A stretch of DNA of 63,667 bases from JAADEM01 sp965371855 (GTDB taxonomy: Bacteria; Bacteroidota; Bacteroidia; Bacteroidales; Marinilabiliaceae): assembly GCA_965371855.1 (NCBI GenBank), contig CBDUZZ010000019.1:1-63667 (forward strand), written 5' to 3'. How positions within the stretch are numbered: position 1 is the stretch's first letter; each line of letters opens with the position of its first letter. A program made the translations under genes and the position numbers. Positions 52,071 to 60,629 of the stretch are shown piece by piece. The notes beneath the pieces are model-generated. The model was not told the DNA's origin. It worked only from the letters and a program-made list of their open reading frames with translations, and made no database searches.

Positions 52071-53747
52071 TTAATCGTAGGAAACCTTGTTTTTATCCAA
52101 CAATTTTCTCATCGTATATAACAATGTCATTCTGTTGACATTCATCCGATATGGAGACCGATCCAAAAATGACTTAAAATATGGAAGTGTGGTATCGGGG
52201 AAATCATCCAGTGGTTCTAAAAGTTCTTTAACTGTATTGCTATGCAAAGCAAATAATTGATTCGCACCTTCACTGGTTTTATCCTTACGATTGGACATCT
52301 GTAATAATAGGCTGATAAGAGTTTGTGGTAATAATTCTTTTAGTCCCTTTTTAAACAAACTAACTGAGTTATTTGTTTTTTCAACAGCAAATGGTATTGA
52401 TTTTACCGGATCCTTTAATAATACAGACTCTTCTACCTGAAACAGCAACTCACGGCCAACTCTCTCAATTGAAGGACATGCCAGCCAGAAATCAGCAAAT
52501 CCCTTATCCCATAATGGAAGCATTCTTTTAAATCCAAAAAAATCATATACTTTCAAACTATTGATAATAAATTTTGTGTGTTTTTCCTGCCAATGCAAAT
52601 AAGCACGAATAATTCCTAAATCATCATCAAAATATTCACCCCCAATTTCACCAAGCTTTTTAGAAACATCATTATTCTTAATAATGGGGCTAACAACCAA
52701 ATCATTGTTATATGCATCTAACAAAGCCTCCCCAATTGTATTATAATCTCCATACTCTTTTTTATATCTGCTTGTAACAGCAGTATGACCCGGAACGAAT
52801 ATATCACCTTCCCTTATTATTTTCTTCTCCTTTAATTCATATACAGCAAGAAAATCCTGAAAGTGAGTTACAGATACTCCATTAAAAGAGAAGTTCAAAT
52901 AGTCATCAAACAGACCACTGTCATGCAAAGCCTGCCATTTTTGTTCAGTATATTCAACGAAATGCCACTCATATCCAACTGCATCGGCCACCTGATTACT
53001 TATAGATGATTGCACATTATTTGGTTTTCCATAGGAAAAGCATAAGACATTTTTCACACCTAGACGATAGAGATAATTAACGATAAGCCTTGAATCATGT
53101 CCGCCACTAAGAGGAACCACCCATCTATTCACTTTAGGGTTTAATTCTATCATGCGCCTGAAACAAGAGAGTAAAACATTGTCTAATTCAACAGCCATAT
53201 CGTTTAAGCTCTTGAAATGTTTTGGTTTCTGAGCAGGCACATAATTAAAGTATCTGATAGATCGTATCTTATCCCTGCTAACTGTAACAACTTCTCCCGG
53301 TTTTAAACCATATACCTCCTGATATACCGTCACATTACCTAATGTAAATCCTGCCGTGCAGAACTCTGTAAGATTATTATCATCAATTTTGAATTTGCCA
53401 TTCTCTTTTTGGTACTGCTCAAGCTGGTCGGTTATAAATAAACCTTTATTATTAAAACCATAAAAAAGAGGGAAACTTCTAACAATATCTGAAGCTAGGA
53501 TAAATTCATTCCCATATTTCACTATTAATGAAAACAGACCGGTGGTGTTTTTTAGTACATTTGCTAAATACTCAGCTACACCGGAACCATCCTTATAATT
53601 ATTACTAAAATACTTAAACCACTCATCTACTCCATCCTCACCTCCCGTTATCACCGGTTCTCCCTGAATATAGATATCAAACATTTCTGTTTTTACTACC
53701 TTCATTTTAAAATGTGAATAGATATGTAGTGTTTGGTCTTGTTTCAT
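52071..53747 (-). CDS. Asparagine-synthase-like protein lacking the glutaminase Cys, paralogue 2
   Basis: 558 residues, aligned along the full length with the protein at 50368 (shared LSGGHDSRL, NYLYRLGVK, CFSYG, HFVEY/YFVEY, LQDFLAVYELK or FQDFLAVYELK, and a common C-terminus ending MRKLLD/IRRLLD). It likewise starts without MCG. The PP-loop predicts ATP-dependent adenylation. The tandem pair probably arose by local duplication and later divergence, suggesting two related amidation or ligation steps. Substrates are not deducible from the sequence. Confidence 0.75.
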   Translation of the reverse strand: MKQDQTLHIYSHFKMKVVKTEMFDIYIQGEPVITGGEDGVDEWFKYFSNNYKDGSGVAEYLANVLKNTTGLFSLIVKYGNEFILASDIVRSFPLFYGFNNKGLFITDQLEQYQKENGKFKIDDNNLTEFCTAGFTLGNVTVYQEVYGLKPGEVVTVSRDKIRSIRYFNYVPAQKPKHFKSLNDMAVELDNVLLSCFRRMIELNPKVNRWVVPLSGGHDSRLIVNYLYRLGVKNVLCFSYGKPNNVQSSISNQVADAVGYEWHFVEYTEQKWQALHDSGLFDDYLNFSFNGVSVTHFQDFLAVYELKEKKIIREGDIFVPGHTAVTSRYKKEYGDYNTIGEALLDAYNNDLVVSPIIKNNDVSKKLGEIGGEYFDDDLGIIRAYLHWQEKHTKFIINSLKVYDFFGFKRMLPLWDKGFADFWLACPSIERVGRELLFQVEESVLLKDPVKSIPFAVEKTNNSVSLFKKGLKELLPQTLISLLLQMSNRKDKTSEGANQLFALHSNTVKELLEPLDDFPDTTLPYFKSFLDRSPYRMNVNRMTLLYTMRKLLDKNKVSYD

Positions 53748-53759
53748 CTATTTGTTATT

Positions 53760-53895
53760 TACTGTCTTCAAGAAAACATGATACGGATCGTCATTGCGAG
53801 TACGATAGAGCCTGTCCCGAACATCGAGAACGAAGCAATCTGTTAATATTCAATAGAGATTGCTTCACATTCGTACCTCATGTTCGCAATAACAA
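53760..53895. repeat. Dispersed palindromic element (TIR type 2-like)
   Basis: It starts with TACTGTCTTCAAG, a variant of the type-2 end, and contains 'cgtcattgcgag', 'aacgaagcaatctg' and 'agattgcttcacattcg'. The far end is degenerate. It fills the gap between the asparagine-synthase-like gene and the GT2 gene at 53897. Confidence 0.75.
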
Positions 53896-53896
53896 A

Positions 53897-54955
53897 TCAA
53901 TGTTTACTTCCCATATTATCATTCAATCTGTTTATTCTTATTCTAAAAGAGTTATAAAACCTGTGGAAAATATAATATAAAACGAAGCAATAAATTGAAC
54001 AATTATAGTACCTTGCCATCCTTCGATAATATTTACTACATCCTTCGGTTGACAGTTTTATTAAGGAAGCTTGCTTAAGCTTATTTTTAATTATATGAAT
54101 TTTTTTTAGCGGAATTATCAGGCCGTGTGAAAAGATATACAAAATAGTAAAATGGATAATTGGCTGGTTCATAAAGACCTTTTGCTCATTACTAACGCAT
54201 TGGTTTTTTCTAAATTGCAAGAGATTATTGGCAGCTTTTAGAAAACCATTTCTTGCTTTTTCAGAATAATACAAATTGCTATGTGTTGCCGATCCGGGTC
54301 TTGTTGTCCTTAGATAAAATGGTTTATTTATAAAAGAAACCCTTTGAGCCAAACAATCAACTCTGGCAATCAACTCACCATCTTCGAGGTACGGAACATC
54401 AGGCGGATATCTTAGACTGTTTTGTTTCCAAAAACTTGCTTTAAAGAAGATAGCCCATGATCGGTGTGAATCTCTTATTTCGGATCTGCCCCACACATAT
54501 TTATTAAAATAATCGATACCGGAAAGCACATTGCTCTGGTCAAATATGGGATCATATCTATATTCTTCTTTGCCATCCTCATTCAGAATAATATACCCGA
54601 TAAACCCAACATCAAGATCATATTTACCAATAATATCAAGCTTTTCTCTCAGTGTATTAGGTTTTACATAATCATCCGGATCAACCATTAAAAGATACTT
54701 CCCTTTGGCTATAGCAATACCATTATTTCTGGCCATTGATACTCCCTGATTCTCCTGATCAATTAAGACAATGTTATCATACTCCTTCTTCAACTTTGAA
54801 ACAACACCGGAACAATTATCGGGTGATCCGTCATTAATGCAAATTATCTCGAAATCCTCATGAAGTAAATCCTGGTCCTCAAGACTCCTAATACATCGCT
54901 CTACATAAGGAGCAACATTGTACATTGGGATAATTATTGATAAGCGTAAGGACAT
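53897..54955 (-). CDS. Glycosyltransferase, GT2 family
   Basis: 352-residue GT-A inverting transferase. The N-terminal nucleotide-binding domain starts LRLSIIIPMYNVAPYVERCI (about 3-22). It includes ICINDGSPDN and the catalytic metal-binding DPDD in LLMVDPDDYVKP (about 88-99). The acceptor-base region is YLEDGELIARVD (about 185-196). The C-terminal tail is basic and may associate with the membrane. The sugar is unknown. The gene stands at the head of the glycosyltransferase-rich block and is followed by a dispersed repeat. Confidence 0.88.
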   Translation of the reverse strand: MSLRLSIIIPMYNVAPYVERCIRSLEDQDLLHEDFEIICINDGSPDNCSGVVSKLKKEYDNIVLIDQENQGVSMARNNGIAIAKGKYLLMVDPDDYVKPNTLREKLDIIGKYDLDVGFIGYIILNEDGKEEYRYDPIFDQSNVLSGIDYFNKYVWGRSEIRDSHRSWAIFFKASFWKQNSLRYPPDVPYLEDGELIARVDCLAQRVSFINKPFYLRTTRPGSATHSNLYYSEKARNGFLKAANNLLQFRKNQCVSNEQKVFMNQPIIHFTILYIFSHGLIIPLKKIHIIKNKLKQASLIKLSTEGCSKYYRRMARYYNCSIYCFVLYYIFHRFYNSFRIRINRLNDNMGSKH

Positions 54956-55069
54956 AAAGAACTAATGTGTGTAATTAACGAACAATCTAATAATGTTTTA
55001 TAATAATACTAGCAAGGCTTTATATATCATTTTTCTTTACTTGTATGTATCGTGACTGAAATATATTGC

Positions 55070-55972
55070 TCATTTAACTTCATCCAGTATTTGACTTATA
55101 AATACTTCATCATTAACTTCATCAATACTTCGACAACTAACTTCATTCATATATTTATGAGATACTGGCACTTTACTTACTGCTTTCATTCTAAACCATT
55201 CATACTCAATATCAACATGCCCAATGTCTATCGCTCTATAACCTTTCTTAGCTAAATCATAAGAAAGAACAGTTGCGGTCATGCCTAAAGCTATTAATAC
55301 TAATTTATCACTTGCATACTTCTCTGACAACTCTAATATTTGATTATACTTTAAGAAAGCATTTTCTGCCGGACATAAGATGCGTTTAATTGAGTTAGCA
55401 TTATCAAATAGGTTATTCTTATATCCTAATCTACTTCCAGATCCTTCTACTATTAAAATTTCTTTATCCTCCCAAATCTTTCTTAACAATTTCAATGAGA
55501 TTGCAGGAAACAAATCCTTTTCTTCTAAATCCATATAAAACCTGGTAAATAATGCATCCAAATATACTTTATTTTTTACTGTATTTCTATTCCAGTGATA
55601 TAAATTATTTAGAACCTGATTTCGCCAAAATTGTCTTGCTGAGTCTCTTAGTCTAGATCCATCATGAAATACATCTGGTATACAGATTGCAATACTTTGG
55701 TCGGTTGAGTTTAATACTTCGACTAATCTTTTTGCTAATTCTTTACTATAATTTTGAAACCCCCAACCCTCTCCTCTGATTATCATTAATTCTCCATCGC
55801 CAAATCGTGAAACTGAAAGTTGCTTTTCAATAATAATGGAAATTGATTTATGAGAATCTATAACATTCGGATATCTATTAAACATTAGCAATAAATAATT
55901 TAACACTCTTAATATGCAATAATGCAATTTATTGATAATTCTTACAATTATTTTACTCTTAATTAAAAACAT
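55070..55972 (-). CDS. GT-D-type glycosyltransferase (DUF1792/SP_1767 family)
   Basis: 300 residues. SVSRFGDGELMIIRGEGWGFQ (about 53-73) holds the DxE motif of the GT-D fold, first described for streptococcal enzymes that extend protein-linked glycans. ILIVEGSGSRLGYKNNLFDN (about 171-190) and LIALGMTATVLSYDLAKKGY (about 225-244) with IDIGHVDIEYEW complete the family pattern. An N-terminal hydrophobic stretch (about 15-30) may tether it to the membrane. It probably adds a hexose to the repeat unit. Confidence 0.85.
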   Translation of the reverse strand: MFLIKSKIIVRIINKLHYCILRVLNYLLLMFNRYPNVIDSHKSISIIIEKQLSVSRFGDGELMIIRGEGWGFQNYSKELAKRLVEVLNSTDQSIAICIPDVFHDGSRLRDSARQFWRNQVLNNLYHWNRNTVKNKVYLDALFTRFYMDLEEKDLFPAISLKLLRKIWEDKEILIVEGSGSRLGYKNNLFDNANSIKRILCPAENAFLKYNQILELSEKYASDKLVLIALGMTATVLSYDLAKKGYRAIDIGHVDIEYEWFRMKAVSKVPVSHKYMNEVSCRSIDEVNDEVFISQILDEVK

Positions 55973-55994
55973 AGTTCAACAATTTCCCAAGGTC

Positions 55995-56960
55995 TTATTT
56001 GTAAAAAATGTCATTTTTATATTTTTTACAAATATTAGATTTAACAGAAACAAAGTAATGAAATGGATTCAGCAATCTATTCAAAACATAATACAATAAC
56101 TTATTAAGCCTAGTTTTCCTATTAAAAAAATCAAGTCTAAAAATTTGGTTTACATTCCAAGAAAACAATCTGGAACACCTTAAATCCCATGGAAGATGAG
56201 GGTAAGAAAGCTTTTTAATACTATCTTCAGTTTTAAAATAAACCGGATTTAATATATAATCTTCTTTTTGCTTGCTTAATGATTGATCATGCATTCTATA
56301 TTTTACTGTCTCTTTTTCCAAAAAGAAAAGTTTTATCCCTTTCTTCGTAAAACTCAACCACAATTGATAATCTTCAGAGAATGCAAGGCTTTCATCCAAC
56401 TTACAATTTTTCCTAAATGTATCATGATGAAAAAAACAGGATGGAGTAAATGGTATCCTATTACTCAGTAGTAATAATTTATACTGCTCATCAGGTGTTA
56501 TTTCATCATTGATAATATTTGAAGGATACTTAGTAGGATTAAGCCTAATAAAGCAATCTTCAGTTGTATTATCTAGATACATCCGGCAATAAGAGAATTG
56601 CACCTTTATATCCGGATTATTAGAGACATTACGCAAATTATCTTCAATACAATTCGATAGCAAAACATCATCACCACTAATGAACTTAATCCATTCTCCT
56701 TTTGCAATATTTATTCCACGATTAAAATTTGCTGTTACTCCTGTGTTTTTTTGCACAGTAATTATTTCCGTATGTACAAAACGTCTTTCTTGATTCAGAA
56801 GCCATTTCCTGCATATGTCTAGAGTATCATCTGTGGAACAGTCATCCGTAATGATTAATTCTATTTGATGCCATGTTTGAGTCAGGATACTGTTCAATGT
56901 TTCTTCTACAAATTCTGAAGAATTGAAGGTAACTACGATAACTGATACAAGTGTATTCAC
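55995..56960 (-). CDS. Glycosyltransferase, GT2 family
   Basis: 321-residue GT-A enzyme. VSVIVVTFNSSEFVEETLNS (about 5-24) opens the nucleotide-binding fold. LIITDDCSTDDTLDI (about 35-49) and GEWIKFISGDDVLLSNCIED (about 87-106) hold the metal-binding Asp residues. The acceptor-side SEDYQLWLSF (about 198-207) carries the candidate catalytic Asp. The short C-terminus is basic. It lies just downstream of the flippase gene. Confidence 0.88.
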   Translation of the reverse strand: MNTLVSVIVVTFNSSEFVEETLNSILTQTWHQIELIITDDCSTDDTLDICRKWLLNQERRFVHTEIITVQKNTGVTANFNRGINIAKGEWIKFISGDDVLLSNCIEDNLRNVSNNPDIKVQFSYCRMYLDNTTEDCFIRLNPTKYPSNIINDEITPDEQYKLLLLSNRIPFTPSCFFHHDTFRKNCKLDESLAFSEDYQLWLSFTKKGIKLFFLEKETVKYRMHDQSLSKQKEDYILNPVYFKTEDSIKKLSYPHLPWDLRCSRLFSWNVNQIFRLDFFNRKTRLNKLLYYVLNRLLNPFHYFVSVKSNICKKYKNDIFYK

Positions 56961-57018
56961 AAAAATTTATTTATATTATACATGCAATTAAATTGATACT
57001 ATCAGGCTCCCATAGTAT

Positions 57019-58614
57019 TTATTTTCTTAATTTATCCATTACAAGCTGTTTAATATCCATCAACTCATTTAGTTTATACAAACTATAGACAGCTGTTAAA
57101 GCAAAAATTGCAACTCCTAAAATATACTTATAAATTATATCATGAATATATATTGAAAGGAATGAAGCAACAACAAGCCCATAGGTAATAAAAAAAATAG
57201 TATAGAATTTCCGGGAGAAACTAAATTGATATTTCCTTTTCAGTACGACATATGACATGACCCCTCCTAAAAAAAATGATACGATAAAAGATACACCCAG
57301 GCCATTAAGTCCATAAAAATTGTAGAAAAAAAGATTCAGCAAAAGAATCATAGTCCCGGCTACAATTTCAAGTGTCAAAAATAACCTACCATCCCCCTTT
57401 GCAAGAAACACATAACCCATTGCCCAGGACACTGCCTTTAACTGCATTCCGAGAACAGTAAGATTTGCAAACATAACTATCGGTAGAAACTCGGATGTAT
57501 AAAGTAACCTGATAACCAGAGGCATTGTAACAATTAACAGTGTTAATAAGGGAGCCATAATAAGCAGTGCTGTTTCACCCTGCTGACATACAAGATCTTT
57601 CACTTTTCTATTATCGGATTGTACAGATGAAAGGCGAGGAAAATAATCTGTTGCCATAGCTACAAATACAATACCTGTATATTGTGAAACAACCCCCCAA
57701 CCGGCATTGTACAGGCCTACCTGATCAACACCTCCGCGATTACTAATAAATGCATTAAGAATATAGGTTGATAAAGTGGCAATAAAACCTGCCACAGTCA
57801 TGGAAATCCCAAGCTTTGCCATACTGAAACCTGTAGTCCATGTCTCTTTGGCAGTTAAACGGGTCTTTACAATGATTACTTTACGAGAGTAGTACCACGA
57901 TAGAAATAGGCTAGTCACAGCAGAAATAATCAATGAAGGAACTATCCCCTTTAACCCATAAAAATAATAGAGGGGTATTGAGGTCATCAGCCCAAGAGCT
58001 GAGCCAATAACACCAGCTTTTGCCATATCCTTTATTCGTCGATTACCCTGTAAAATAGCCATTTGACCTTTACTAAGTGCTCCTAACAGGAGGGTAAAGG
58101 ATAACCAGACAAAAGCCCAGGTATAATCACTATTCCCGAAGGTCCATCTGCTTAATAATGGTGCTAATGAAATAGTAACAATAGCTCCAAACAAGCCGGT
58201 AAACCACGACCACTTACGAAGAGTCATTATTGTTTTGGCTATACCAATACTATCACCTTTTCCATGCGCTTCAGAAACATCACGCACAGCCGCATAGGCA
58301 ATGCCTAAACCTGTAACAGAGATTATCAAATCTAATGGAGCCCTGAACAGACCCATGATTCCCACTCCTGTTGCACCAAGCAATACAGCAACAAACTTAA
58401 CTCTGACTATCCCAATAAGGATACTGAAAACCTGCACTCCTCCAAAAATAGATGTTGCCTTAAGGATTTGGCGATAAGAGGATTGTTCCTCTTTATTGAT
58501 TTCCACTTTGGTTTTCGGTTTAGTAGAAGAATTAATGGCCAATGAATCGTTGCTGGACAAATCCGGTTCAAGGTTCTGAACTACTGATTTTTTATTTCTT
58601 GTTTCTTGTTTCAA
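57019..58614 (-). CDS. wzx: O-antigen flippase (Wzx)
   Basis: 531-residue polysaccharide transporter of the MOP superfamily with about 12-14 membrane segments from residue 50 onward. It flips the lipid-linked repeat unit across the inner membrane. FGGVQVFSILIGIVRVKFVAVLLG (first helices) and LLGATGVGIMGLFRAPLDL are typical of O-antigen translocases. The frame has no ATG near its start. It opens with TTG at 58614 and has a 47-residue hydrophilic leader whose first codons are read from GAAACAA repeats, so the true start is uncertain. Its neighbours are the FdtB-like gene upstream and a GT2 gene downstream. Confidence 0.88.
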   Translation of the reverse strand: MKQETRNKKSVVQNLEPDLSSNDSLAINSSTKPKTKVEINKEEQSSYRQILKATSIFGGVQVFSILIGIVRVKFVAVLLGATGVGIMGLFRAPLDLIISVTGLGIAYAAVRDVSEAHGKGDSIGIAKTIMTLRKWSWFTGLFGAIVTISLAPLLSRWTFGNSDYTWAFVWLSFTLLLGALSKGQMAILQGNRRIKDMAKAGVIGSALGLMTSIPLYYFYGLKGIVPSLIISAVTSLFLSWYYSRKVIIVKTRLTAKETWTTGFSMAKLGISMTVAGFIATLSTYILNAFISNRGGVDQVGLYNAGWGVVSQYTGIVFVAMATDYFPRLSSVQSDNRKVKDLVCQQGETALLIMAPLLTLLIVTMPLVIRLLYTSEFLPIVMFANLTVLGMQLKAVSWAMGYVFLAKGDGRLFLTLEIVAGTMILLLNLFFYNFYGLNGLGVSFIVSFFLGGVMSYVVLKRKYQFSFSRKFYTIFFITYGLVVASFLSIYIHDIIYKYILGVAIFALTAVYSLYKLNELMDIKQLVMDKLRK

Positions 58615-58655
58615 ACTATAATACTATTTCTTTCTACTAATAAATTCCAATCAAT

Positions 58656-59846
58656 TCAATGAAATCTGTTGATTGCATCAACCACTTTTTCAGCTTCATT
58701 AATTGTCATTACCTGACTGATAGGCAGGCTCAGCACTTCATTATGTATCTGTTCAGTTACATGGTAAGAGAGGTTGTTCCACTCTTTAAACGCCTTCTGT
58801 TTATGAGGGGGAATTGGATAATGGATTAGAGTCTGAATGCCATTATCAGTGAGATATTGCTGTAGTCTATCACGACTAAAATGGCGAATAACGAAGAGGT
58901 GCCAGACGTGGCTATAAGTTGTGAGTGGTGAGTTTTGAGAGATAAGAGATGAGCGGTGAACGGTGAGCGGTGAGTGATGAGTGATGAGTGATGGCAAGGT
59001 TACATCCGGATATTTTATGTTTTCAATGTAATAATTTGCTATCTCACGACGTTTTTGATTGTCTTCGTCAAGTCCTTTAAGTTTAACTCTTAATATAGCC
59101 GCTTGAATTTCATCTAACCTGGAATTTAATCCCTGGTAATCATTTATATATTTCTTAGTTGATCCGTAGTTTGCCAATGCCTTGATAACTTCTGCCAATT
59201 CGTCATTATCGGTTGTGACTGCTCCTCCGTCACCAAGTGCACCGAGATTTTTTCCCGGATAGAAGCTATGACCGGCGGCATCTCCGAGAGAGCCTGTCAG
59301 GCTGAGTAGTGAGAGGTGAGAAGTGAGAGGTGAGAGATTCACCTGAGAACCAGTTGCTTGTGCGTTGTCTTCAATAATCTTTAAATTGTGTTTTTTTGCT
59401 ATATCCTCAAGTTGAGTTGACCAACAAGCCTGACCATAGAGATGAACCACCATGATTGCTTTTGTTCGTGAAGTGATGTGTTTCTCAATAAGTGAAATAT
59501 CAAGATTGTAACTGTTGATATCGGGTTCAACAAGCACCGGCTTCAAACGATTATCTGTGATAGCTAAAATAGAAGCGATATAAGTATTCGCCGGAACAAT
59601 AATTTCATCACCGACCTGCATTATTCCCAATTCAATATATGCTTTAAGTATAATACGTAGAGCATCTAAACCATTTCCTACTCCAATACAATGATTTGAT
59701 CCGATATATTCAGCATATTCCTTTTCAAATGCACTGACTTCTTTACCCAGTAAGAACCACCCACTCTTTACAACACGGTCAATAGCACGTGAAAGCTCCG
59801 GTTCGAAACTATTAGTAATCTTTTGTAGATCAAGAAATTTAATCAT
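58656..59846 (-). CDS. fdtB: DegT/DnrJ aminotransferase (FdtB-like) with two repeat-derived insertions
   Basis: About 396 residues from the ATG at 59846. PLP aminotransferase resembling FdtB/QdtB, which aminate C3 of dTDP-3-keto-6-deoxyhexoses. FLDLQKITNSFEPEL, GVGNGLDALRIILKAY, IIEDNAQATGS and FYPGKNLGALGDGGAVTT (PLP Lys about 198) are diagnostic. Two segments absent from typical relatives, SPLTSHLSLLSLTGS (about 172-186) and a 26-residue stretch beginning SLITHHSPLTVHRS (about 285-310), are translated 7-bp arrays and show a 7-residue period. Both fall between conserved blocks, so activity may survive. The substrate is probably made by the FdtA-like cupins at 62547 and 62963. Confidence 0.85.
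   Translation of the reverse strand: MIKFLDLQKITNSFEPELSRAIDRVVKSGWFLLGKEVSAFEKEYAEYIGSNHCIGVGNGLDALRIILKAYIELGIMQVGDEIIVPANTYIASILAITDNRLKPVLVEPDINSYNLDISLIEKHITSRTKAIMVVHLYGQACWSTQLEDIAKKHNLKIIEDNAQATGSQVNLSPLTSHLSLLSLTGSLGDAAGHSFYPGKNLGALGDGGAVTTDNDELAEVIKALANYGSTKKYINDYQGLNSRLDEIQAAILRVKLKGLDEDNQKRREIANYYIENIKYPDVTLPSLITHHSPLTVHRSSLISQNSPLTTYSHVWHLFVIRHFSRDRLQQYLTDNGIQTLIHYPIPPHKQKAFKEWNNLSYHVTEQIHNEVLSLPISQVMTINEAEKVVDAINRFH
58921..58990. repeat. 7-bp array inside the aminotransferase coding sequence (insert 2)
   Basis: On the + strand ten units follow without a break: gtgagtg, gtgagtt, ttgagag, ataagag, atgagcg, gtgaacg, gtgagcg, gtgagtg, atgagtg, atgagtg. On the coding (-) strand they carry no stop and encode a 7-residue repeat of the type PLTVHRS/SLISQNS. 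Confidence 0.9.
59302..59336. repeat. 7-bp array inside the aminotransferase coding sequence (insert 1)
   Basis: Five units on the + strand: ctgagta, gtgagag, gtgagaa, gtgagag, gtgagag. The coding strand reads them as LSPLTSHLSLLS, placed between the IEDNAQATGS block and the GSLGDAAGHSFYPGKN block. Confidence 0.9.
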
Positions 59847-59924
59847 AAAACTCAAATTATTAATACCTCTGGAATTTCCTGTCTGACGACAGGCCAATTT
59901 TAATTAGTTAACCTTATACTAAAT

Positions 59925-60118
59925 AAAATTCGTCATTGCGAACGATAGTGAAGCAATCTATTGTAATAACTAACAAGATTACTTCATCGTTCTTCCTTGT
60001 AATAACGCCCTTGCGAAGACAAGGAACAGCTTGTCTCGAGCATCGGGAAGGATGAAGCAATCTAATCTTGAACAGCATGAGATTCCATCGCTACCGCTCG
60101 GAATGACGAAAGTTACAC
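59925..60118. repeat. Compound dispersed palindromic element
   Basis: At least one and a half copies of the core are present: 'cgtcattgcgaacgatagtg', 'aagcaatcta', 'agattacttcatcg', then 'aggatgaagcaatct' and 'gctaccgctcggaatgacg'. It fills the gap between the FdtB-like gene and the hexapeptide acyltransferase gene and ends five bases from the latter's stop. Confidence 0.75.
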
Positions 60119-60122
60119 TGCA

Positions 60123-60623
60123 CTATTTTAGTAATTTCTCCTTTTCATCATCAGTAAACATTCTTAATAGTTTGGCCGGATTTCCTCCAATGATCGAGAA
60201 AGCAGGGAACGATTTAACAACAAAACTGTTAGCGGCAACAATACAATATTCACCCAGAGTGACATTCGGCATAACTATAGTGTTTGCTCCTAACCAGCAA
60301 TTATTCCCTATGTTGATTGGTCCTTTTTCAATGGGGAAAATCTTTTGCATTGCAGGAGATGCATTAGGCCCGGAATCAACCATAATATTTACATTCTGTG
60401 CAATGCTGACATTGCTACCTATTATTAACTTCGCCACAAATCCATTTAAAATACTGTTCATGCCGATATAAGTCTCCATACCAATCTCAAGCTGATTATC
60501 AGATCCACCATAAATACTACAGTGTTTGGCTATCTTCACCCGATCGCCAATGTTCACATTATTGAAAGTGGTTGTTGGATCAATCTCAACATCAGCACCT
60601 AAAGTAATTCCGCCAAACTTCAT
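60123..60623 (-). CDS. Hexapeptide-repeat acyltransferase (WbbJ/FdtC-like)
   Basis: 166 residues with left-handed beta-helix hexapeptide repeats through the centre: ITLGADVEIDP, VNIGDRVKIAKHC, LIIGSNVSIAQNV, INIGNNCWLGANTIVMPNVTLGEYCIVAANS. The C-terminal IIGGNPAKLLRMF is typical of trimeric acetyl-CoA-dependent transferases. A His in KIAKHCSIYGG (about residue 34) could be catalytic. Placed between the aminotransferases and the cupin genes, it is the best candidate to N-acetylate the 3-amino-3,6-dideoxy sugar. Confidence 0.82.
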   Translation of the reverse strand: MKFGGITLGADVEIDPTTTFNNVNIGDRVKIAKHCSIYGGSDNQLEIGMETYIGMNSILNGFVAKLIIGSNVSIAQNVNIMVDSGPNASPAMQKIFPIEKGPINIGNNCWLGANTIVMPNVTLGEYCIVAANSFVVKSFPAFSIIGGNPAKLLRMFTDDEKEKLLK

Positions 60624-60629
60624 TTTTTT

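Noticed and set aside
53714..53980. 88-codon + strand ORF at the asparagine-synthase-like gene start
   Set aside because: It runs through the dispersed element at 53760-53895 and the opposite strand of two real genes.
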